NCBI GenBank assembly: GCA_937885735.1
Contig: CALABN010000289.1
Span: 1 to 10,996 of the forward strand
Length of the DNA: 10,996 nt
Reading direction: 5' to 3'
Source of the DNA: an uncultured Bacteroidota bacterium
GTDB taxonomy: Bacteria > Bacteroidota > Bacteroidia > Bacteroidales > SZUA-534
Notes under the pieces: generated by a model
What the model was told of the DNA's origin: nothing
Seen by the model: the letters and a program-made list of their open reading frames with translations, nothing else
The model's database searches: none
Program-made: the position numbers and the translations under genes
Shown: piece by piece, positions 6,886-10,996 of the stretch
Layout: the number at the start of each line of letters is the position of its first letter
Position numbering within the stretch: the first letter of the stretch is position 1

Positions 6886-7500
6886 ATGCCGTTGCTTTTC
6901 TGCAAGCAGATAGGAACCTCGCAGTTGGGTGTTTGGCGTAAGGACGAAACGGTTGCCGAACTGCTTGCCTTGTCGTCGCTTTGCGATTCAGAGAAGGAGG
7001 AGTACAATCTCATTGCCAACGACAGGCGTCGTTCGGAATGGCTGGCCACACGTTTGTTGCTCAACAGAATGACTGGCTTCAGCCAGCCTATTCTTCACAC
7101 CGAAAGCGGAAAGCCTTATCTGTCGGGAGATGCCCGCTTCATATCGATATCGCATTCGCTGAATATGGTGGCTGTAATGCTGTCTGATGCCAACGTGGGC
7201 ATCGACATTGAGCGAATCCATTCGCGTACAACCAAAGTCAGGGGCAAGTTTCTCACGGGCAAGGAACCAGATTGGTGCACAACCGACGAACAGCATACTT
7301 TTGTGTGGACTGTCAAGGAATCGGCCTACAAGCTTGTTGACGACACGTTGCTTCACGACGAGGTTGAGGTTGACAAACCCGTGCTGGCTGACAATTTCGC
7401 GGTCAGCGTGGACATAAGGCGAAATGGTTTTGGTCAAATGATTTGCCATTCGATGCGTATAGGTGACAATATTTTGAGTTATCTTGCCAAAAATTGTTGA
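6886..7500 (+). CDS. 4'-phosphopantetheinyl transferase superfamily protein (Sfp-like)
   Basis: These enzymes move the 4'-phosphopantetheine arm of coenzyme A onto a serine of acyl or peptidyl carrier proteins. The 204-residue product has the two-lobed Sfp/Gsp-type layout rather than the ~120-residue AcpS layout. Visible motifs are GKPYL (75-79), ISISHS (86-91), GIDIE (105-109, with the Mg-binding Asp107 and Glu109) and WTVKESAYK (141-149, with catalytic-region Lys144, Glu145 and Lys149). The start is the ATG one base after the gldD stop; an upstream TTG at 6862 would overlap gldD and is less likely. The gene for a prenylglyceryl-phosphate synthase starts one base after its stop. The target carrier protein is not encoded here; fatty-acid ACP or a secondary-metabolite carrier are both possible. 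Confidence 0.92.
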   Translation: MPLLFCKQIGTSQLGVWRKDETVAELLALSSLCDSEKEEYNLIANDRRRSEWLATRLLLNRMTGFSQPILHTESGKPYLSGDARFISISHSLNMVAVMLSDANVGIDIERIHSRTTKVRGKFLTGKEPDWCTTDEQHTFVWTVKESAYKLVDDTLLHDEVEVDKPVLADNFAVSVDIRRNGFGQMICHSMRIGDNILSYLAKNC

Positions 7501-7501
7501 T

Positions 7502-8236
7502 ATGCTGTTGAGTCAATTACAGAGCCTGCGCTCAAGCGGAAAAAAGATGTTCGCCTTGCTTGTCGACCCTGACAAGCACACGCCAGAATCGTTGGCAAGA
7601 CTGGCGGAGAAGATTGACGGCCCGTCGGGGCCCGACATTGTGCTGGTGGGTGGAAGCCTGCTTTTCAACAGCATTGACGACGCCATTGCAATTATCAGGC
7701 AACATACGGGCAAGCCTGTGTTCCTTTTCCCTGGCAATATGATGCAGGTGACGGAAATGGCTGACGGCATATTGTTGCTGTCGCTCATTTCGGGGCGTAA
7801 CCCTGAATTGCTTATCGGCCAGCACGTGCTTGTGGCACCCCGTTTGGCAAAGTCCGGTCTGGAGATTCTGCCGACAGGCTATATGCTGATAGGTGAGGAG
7901 AACTACACTTCGGTCAGGTATATGAGTAATACCATGCCTATTCCGTACAACAAGGCCGACATTGCCGTTGCTACTGCTTTGGCAGGGCAGATGCTGGGCT
8001 TGAAGGCCGTTTATCTTGAAGGCGGCAGCGGTGCGGTAAAACCTGTAAGCGCAGAGATGGTGAAAGCCGTGCGTTCGGCAATTGACATTCCAATTATTGT
8101 TGGTGGCGGTTTGCGTACGGAAAACGATGTAACGACAGCCTTAAAAGCCGGAGCCGATGTAGTTGTCGTAGGTACATCGGTTGAAGACAATAGCTTGACA
8201 ATGGAGCAGATAGCATCCGTTGTAAGGCAATTCTAA
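7502..8236 (+). CDS. Geranylgeranylglyceryl/heptaprenylglyceryl phosphate synthase (PcrB/GGGPS family)
   Basis: This family joins a polyprenyl diphosphate to sn-glycerol-1-phosphate by an ether bond, the first committed step of archaeal-type ether lipids; Firmicutes PcrB uses heptaprenyl diphosphate, while Bacteroidota members are mostly group II GGGPS enzymes. The 244-residue TIM-barrel protein has every phosphate-binding motif: LVDPDK (20-25), VGGS (49-52), FPG (76-78), YLEGGSGA (171-178), VGGGLRT (200-206) and VVGT (222-225). The ATG lies one base after the transferase stop; a TTG at 7484 is in frame but overlaps that gene. No G1P dehydrogenase is in the window. The prenyl chain length cannot be read from the sequence by eye. 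The stop codon overlaps that of the convergent gene. Confidence 0.93.
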   Translation: MLLSQLQSLRSSGKKMFALLVDPDKHTPESLARLAEKIDGPSGPDIVLVGGSLLFNSIDDAIAIIRQHTGKPVFLFPGNMMQVTEMADGILLLSLISGRNPELLIGQHVLVAPRLAKSGLEILPTGYMLIGEENYTSVRYMSNTMPIPYNKADIAVATALAGQMLGLKAVYLEGGSGAVKPVSAEMVKAVRSAIDIPIIVGGGLRTENDVTTALKAGADVVVVGTSVEDNSLTMEQIASVVRQF

Positions 8237-8748
8237 AACAACTCCCTTATTTCCGATTTCAGGTAGTTGATGGCCTTTGTTGTAGGGTCGAGGTCGCGGT
8301 CTATCAGTTTCTCAAGTATCAGCTTGCATAGTTGCAGCGAGTTGCCGTCGGGCTTTGTCTGCAAGGCTGTCTGGTTGATGAATTTAATGCAGTCTTCCTT
8401 GGCCATGCGAACCATTTCCCATGCCTTGTCGCTTATATACAACTGATGAGCCATATTGTGCTCAAATTCTGTCCTTATTGTTTTCAGCAAGATGCTTTGC
8501 AAATCCTTGTTCGTCATGTCCTGACGTTGCAGGCGCATAATTAGCGATTGTGGCGATATGCGTTCCATAAGCAGCACCATGCGCTCGTATGCCTGCAATC
8601 TGACTGGCGTAATGAATTTCTGGTTGTTGAGGACCATCTCGGCGTGTAGCCTATGGCGTTCGTTGTTCAGGACTTTGCTCAATGCCAGATAAGTCGCCCA
8701 AAAAACGAACAATGCCGGTAACGTGTATTTTAAGATTTCTGCAATCAT
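8233..8748 (-). CDS. Membrane-anchored protein of unknown function (possibly DUF7935)
   Basis: I do not recognise a function. The 171-residue product has one N-terminal hydrophobic segment (about 5-24, YTLPALFVFWATYLALS) followed by a mostly helical, charged cytosolic-looking domain. The central part reads TPVRLQAYERMVLLMERISP, a pattern I associate with a conserved Bacteroidota family now probably called DUF7935; this name is from memory. There is no catalytic motif, signal-peptidase site or lipobox. The ATG at 8746-8748 is the natural start, with an exact -7 element just upstream. The TAG stop is nested with the TAA of the convergent prenylglyceryl-phosphate synthase gene. It looks monocistronic, with 175 AT-rich bases before the next gene on the strand. 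Confidence 0.8.
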   Translation of the reverse strand: MIAEILKYTLPALFVFWATYLALSKVLNNERHRLHAEMVLNNQKFITPVRLQAYERMVLLMERISPQSLIMRLQRQDMTNKDLQSILLKTIRTEFEHNMAHQLYISDKAWEMVRMAKEDCIKFINQTALQTKPDGNSLQLCKLILEKLIDRDLDPTTKAINYLKSEIRELF

Positions 8749-8769
8749 TGCTGTTTTGTTTTATCTTGA

Positions 8770-8777
8770 CAAAAATA
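8770..8777 (-). promoter_or_regulatory. Candidate -7 element for the DUF7935-like gene
   Basis: On the - strand, TATTTTTG is an exact match to TAnnTTTG. A start near 8764 would give a leader of about 15 bases before the ATG at 8748. The -33 position has only a weak TTC. The rest of the gap (8749-8923) is AT-rich; I see no terminator for the upstream gene in it. Confidence 0.42.
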
Positions 8778-8923
8778 AGAATATCAGTGAAAGGAACGAT
8801 GTTTGCTTGGATAATTGTGTAGAAAAACGAAAAAAGCGAGATGAAAAAATACAGAATTTTTCTTTTTGTTAGTAAAATTTAAGAGTCTGATTATTAATAT
8901 AATGTATTTATTTTAATCTGCTT

Positions 8924-9337
8924 TTACAAATCAATCCAAACCGTTTTCAAATCTTTGTAAAAACGGCATTTCAGAGCGGTGAACTTCAGTATGCAATAGT
9001 CGGGGTCGGTTTTGCCTCCTTTATAGAACATTTGGTCGCCACGGCGCCAAATCTCGTCCTTTATGCCTTGCTTCGTCAGCACTTGCATTGTGCCAACCAG
9101 CATGACTCCCACGTAACTGAAAAGTCCGCGTTTGTAGAAATAGATGCACGCTTTCCCGTTCGCGTTGTATTGCGCGACTCTCATTGATGATGTGTTTGTC
9201 GTAAAGTAGAAGTCGTTGCCGTCGATTTTCCGTGGCGAAAGCATTGCCTTGGTGTTCGGAAAGCCTTCACCATCGACAGATGAAACGATGGCGGTCTTCC
9301 GTTTTTTGATGAATTCAAAGACTTGTTCCCTAGTCAT
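8924..9337 (-). CDS. Pyridoxamine 5'-phosphate oxidase-like (PNPOx fold) protein
   Basis: This is a small split-barrel protein of the flavin-binding PNPOx-like superfamily, whose members bind FMN, FAD, F420 or heme; the substrate is unknown. From the ATG at 9337 it has 137 residues. Family features are KTAIVSSVDGEGFPNTKAM (about 14-32), FYFTTNTSSMRVAQY (about 43-57), ACIYFYK, VMLVGTMQVL and TDPDYCILKFTA near the end. It lacks the C-terminal motif of true PdxH, so it is not a vitamin B6 biosynthetic oxidase. The frame runs on to a TTG at 9400, but no ATG lies between and the added residues lie outside the domain. I recall closely similar proteins in Clostridia, so horizontal spread is possible. 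It has its own promoter region after the thrC terminator. Confidence 0.85.
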   Translation of the reverse strand: MTREQVFEFIKKRKTAIVSSVDGEGFPNTKAMLSPRKIDGNDFYFTTNTSSMRVAQYNANGKACIYFYKRGLFSYVGVMLVGTMQVLTKQGIKDEIWRRGDQMFYKGGKTDPDYCILKFTALKCRFYKDLKTVWIDL

Positions 9338-9363
9338 ACAATCTTCGTATTTGCTAATAGTTT

Positions 9364-9371
9364 CAAAATTA
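9364..9371 (-). promoter_or_regulatory. Candidate -7 element for the PNPOx-like gene
   Basis: On the - strand, TAATTTTG matches TAnnTTTG exactly. A start near 9357 would leave about 20 leader bases before the ATG at 9337. A second exact match, TATTTTTG, lies at 9382-9389. Neither has a TTG at the ideal distance. Both fall inside the stretch that would be coding if the TTG at 9400 were the start, which argues for the shorter protein. Confidence 0.36.
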
Positions 9372-9480
9372 TGCCTTTTTTCAAAAATATCATTTTTCAA
9401 TTGTAATTTTAGGGATTGATTTGAATATCAGGTCGATAATCAATTCTATAATCCGTCAGTTGGCCGGTTTGATGCAATAA

Positions 9481-9515
9481 AAAAAACCTTCAAGATGTCG
9501 TCTTGAAGGCTTTTT
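9481..9515 (-). terminator. Rho-independent terminator of thrC, symmetrical
   Basis: CCTTCAAGA (9487-9495) and TCTTGAAGG (9501-9509) form a perfect nine-pair stem with a five-base loop. AAAAAA at 9481-9486 gives the T tract when read from thrC on the - strand. TTTTT at 9511-9515 means the element could also act on the + strand, although no + strand gene precedes it closely. It begins about 20 bases beyond the thrC stop. Confidence 0.88.
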
Positions 9516-9535
9516 GAATATCATAAAGGATGCTT

Positions 9536-10828
9536 TTATGCAAGCAACCTGTTTTTCAGTATGGTATAGTCGGCTGCTATAGGCAACGACTGTTTTGTTC
9601 CTTCGGCAAACTTCTGCAGGCGTGCAGGAATTTCCACCCGGTTGCCGGTGTATTTCTCCACCGTGTCGATGAATTTTGCAGGGTGCGCTGTCTCAAGGAA
9701 CAGGCCGAATTCGCCGGCTTTAAGGTCGTCGCGAAGTGCGGCATAGCCAACGGCACCGTGTGGGTCAAGTTCGTATTTGCTCTCTTTCAACACCGAAGCC
9801 ATTGTTGCGCCAATCTGCTCGTTGGTGTAGCTGAAACTGCTTATTTCGACACGCATCTTTTCTACCGAGCCTCCAAATAATTCAAGTACGCGTGCAAAGT
9901 TGCTTGGGTCGCCTACGTCCATTGCGTTTGCGATGGTGGCTTTCGACTTTTGCGGCTTGTATATTCCAGATTCAAGATAGTCCGCAAATACGCGGTTTGC
10001 GTTGATGGCGGCAATGAATCGTTTTACAGGCATTCCCATTTTCCAGGCAATCAGGCCAGCAGTTATGTCGCCGAAGTTGCCGCTTGGAACAGATATCACT
10101 ACATCCTTCCAGTGTTCCTGCGGTATTTGCGATAGCGCATAGGCGTAGTAAACGCTTTGAGGCAGGAATCGTGCCAGGTTGATTGAGTTGGCCGACGTGA
10201 GAATGCGTTTCTCGTTCAGTTCCTTGTCCATAAAGCATTCTTTTACCATTCGTTGGCAGTCGTCGAATACGCCGCTCACTTCATATGCCGTTACGTTTTG
10301 TCCGAGAGTTGTGAACTGCAGTTCCTGCAGCTTGCTTACCAGCCCTGCTGGGTACAGAATATGGACTTTTACACCTTGAACGCCAAGGAAGCCGTTTGCT
10401 ACAGCGCTTCCAGTGTCGCCCGATGTTGCGGCCAGCACATTGATTTCATTTTTCCCGAAGTCGGCAAAGTATGACATTACGCGGGCCAGGAAGCGTGCGC
10501 CAACATCTTTGAATGCCAAAGTAGGTCCGTGGAACAGCTCAAGCGAGCTGATGTTGCCGTTCACCTTTACAACTGGTACTGGAAAGTTGAACGCGTCGTC
10601 AACCATTTTGCGGAAAGCGTCTTCAGGAATGTCTGGGCAGAAATACGGACGAAGCATTTCGAATCCTATTTCACCCATTGACTTGCCTGCAATGTTGTTC
10701 CAGAACGAGTCTGGCAAAACAGGTATCGACTCAGGCATATATAGGCCTTTGTCTGGTGCAAGTCCTTTTAGCACGGCCGTTTTCAGGTCGGCAGTATGGT
10801 TTTTATTGTTCGTGCTATAGAATTTCAT
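9536..10828 (-). CDS. thrC: Threonine synthase
   Basis: Threonine synthase converts O-phospho-L-homoserine to L-threonine using pyridoxal phosphate in the cytosol. The 430-residue product starts MKFYSTNNKNHTADLKTAVLKG with the family element GLAPDKGLYMPESIP. PLP-binding Lys107 lies in LAFKD, the phosphate-binding loop motif ATSGDTGSA is at about 134-142, SANSINLARFLPQ at about 212-224 and SVPSGNFGD at about 246-254. Length and order fit the bacterial ThrC type that begins with MKFYST. It lies 40 bases after the stop of thrA on the same strand, so the two probably form a threonine operon. In Bacteroides I recall an apgM-type phosphoglycerate mutase gene between them; it is missing here. A strong hairpin terminator follows. 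Confidence 0.97.
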   Translation of the reverse strand: MKFYSTNNKNHTADLKTAVLKGLAPDKGLYMPESIPVLPDSFWNNIAGKSMGEIGFEMLRPYFCPDIPEDAFRKMVDDAFNFPVPVVKVNGNISSLELFHGPTLAFKDVGARFLARVMSYFADFGKNEINVLAATSGDTGSAVANGFLGVQGVKVHILYPAGLVSKLQELQFTTLGQNVTAYEVSGVFDDCQRMVKECFMDKELNEKRILTSANSINLARFLPQSVYYAYALSQIPQEHWKDVVISVPSGNFGDITAGLIAWKMGMPVKRFIAAINANRVFADYLESGIYKPQKSKATIANAMDVGDPSNFARVLELFGGSVEKMRVEISSFSYTNEQIGATMASVLKESKYELDPHGAVGYAALRDDLKAGEFGLFLETAHPAKFIDTVEKYTGNRVEIPARLQKFAEGTKQSLPIAADYTILKNRLLA

Positions 10829-10868
10829 TTTATTCTAAAGTATTAAATCCTAAAATCCAATGTCTTGG

Positions 10869-10996
10869 TTATGCGTTTGCTAGTCGCATCATATCGGCAA
10901 AAACGCCCGAAGCTGTTACGCCAGGTCCAGCGCCAGCGCCTTTTTGCTCTTGCCCCGCACGGCCGAGATCAGCACCGCCAGACTGTGGGCAAAGGC
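10869..10996 (-). CDS. thrA: 3' end of thrA (aspartokinase / homoserine dehydrogenase), partial and irregular
   Basis: Reading the - strand back from the TAA at 10869-10871, the last ~23 codons give GAGAGPGVTASGVFADMMR and then LANA. This matches the C-terminus of the homoserine dehydrogenase domain of bifunctional ThrA (GAGAGxxVTASGVFAD). ThrA makes aspartyl phosphate and later reduces aspartate semialdehyde to homoserine, feeding thrC next door. Upstream of about base 10940 the same frame stays open to the window edge but reads residues rich in Gly, Gln and Arg that do not resemble ThrA. Neither other frame restores it. The identification therefore rests on 10869-10940 only. Confidence 0.72.
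   Translation of the reverse strand, partial: LCPQSGGADLGRAGQEQKGAGAGPGVTASGVFADMMRLANA
10941..10996. other. GC-rich terminal segment of different character
   Basis: The last 56 bases are about 62% G+C by hand count, clearly richer than the AT-leaning flanks, and do not encode the ThrA sequence expected before GAGAG. On the - strand a different frame reads SLAVLISAVRGKSKKALALD and stops at 10916-10918, which looks like GC-rich coding sequence from elsewhere. A chimeric contig end is the simplest reading; a real rearrangement cannot be excluded. Confidence 0.45.

Noticed and set aside
6324..7064. A 246-codon open frame on the - strand across gldD and the start of the transferase gene
   Set aside because: It lies antisense to two well-supported genes, shows no family motif and mirrors their codon pattern; a shadow frame.
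8860..8923. Terminator after the PNPOx-like gene
   Set aside because: The stretch is AT-rich but I could not find a stable stem followed by a T tract on the - strand.

Overview
The window looks like a stretch of ordinary housekeeping chromosome from a member of the Bacteroidota, most likely the order Bacteroidales. Four things point there. The rpmB-rpmG-DUF4295-ftsY-rimO block is a gene order I know from this phylum. The gliding-associated pair gldE-gldD is restricted to it. The starts lack Shine-Dalgarno sequences and sit in A/T-rich leaders. Several upstream regions carry the phylum's -7 promoter element TAnnTTTG. I cannot name a genus. I see no insertion sequence, prophage, CRISPR array, tRNA or rRNA.

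Layout, left half, + strand. The window opens inside a CinA/PncC nicotinamide-nucleotide amidase gene cut by the left edge. After a 171-base AT-rich gap comes a three-gene ribosomal operon (bL28, bL33 and a 50-residue DUF4295 protein I recall as ribosomal protein bL38), closed by a strong terminator at about 1261-1296. Next are ftsY (SRP receptor GTPase) and, after a 202-base gap, rimO (methylthiotransferase acting on ribosomal protein S12), followed by another terminator near 3855-3886. All of these serve translation or protein targeting.

Middle, + strand. Two ssb paralogues lie in tandem. They are followed by gldE (membrane protein with a CBS pair), gldD (lipoprotein), a 4'-phosphopantetheinyl transferase and a geranylgeranylglyceryl-phosphate synthase homologue. 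gldD/transferase and transferase/synthase are each separated by a single base, so gldD, the transferase and the synthase are probably co-transcribed. gldD may also have its own promoter.

Right half, - strand. A small membrane-anchored protein of unknown function converges on the synthase gene with overlapping stop codons. Then come a PNPOx-like flavin-binding-fold protein, a clear hairpin terminator, threonine synthase (thrC), and the 3' end of thrA (aspartokinase/homoserine dehydrogenase). The last ~56 bases are GC-rich and do not continue ThrA in any frame, so the right end may be a chimeric contig end.

I find no convincing new defence or mobile system. The points most worth a second look are the tandem ssb pair, the archaeal-type ether-lipid synthase coupled to a phosphopantetheinyl transferase and gld genes, the anomalous right edge, and the nested convergent stops.
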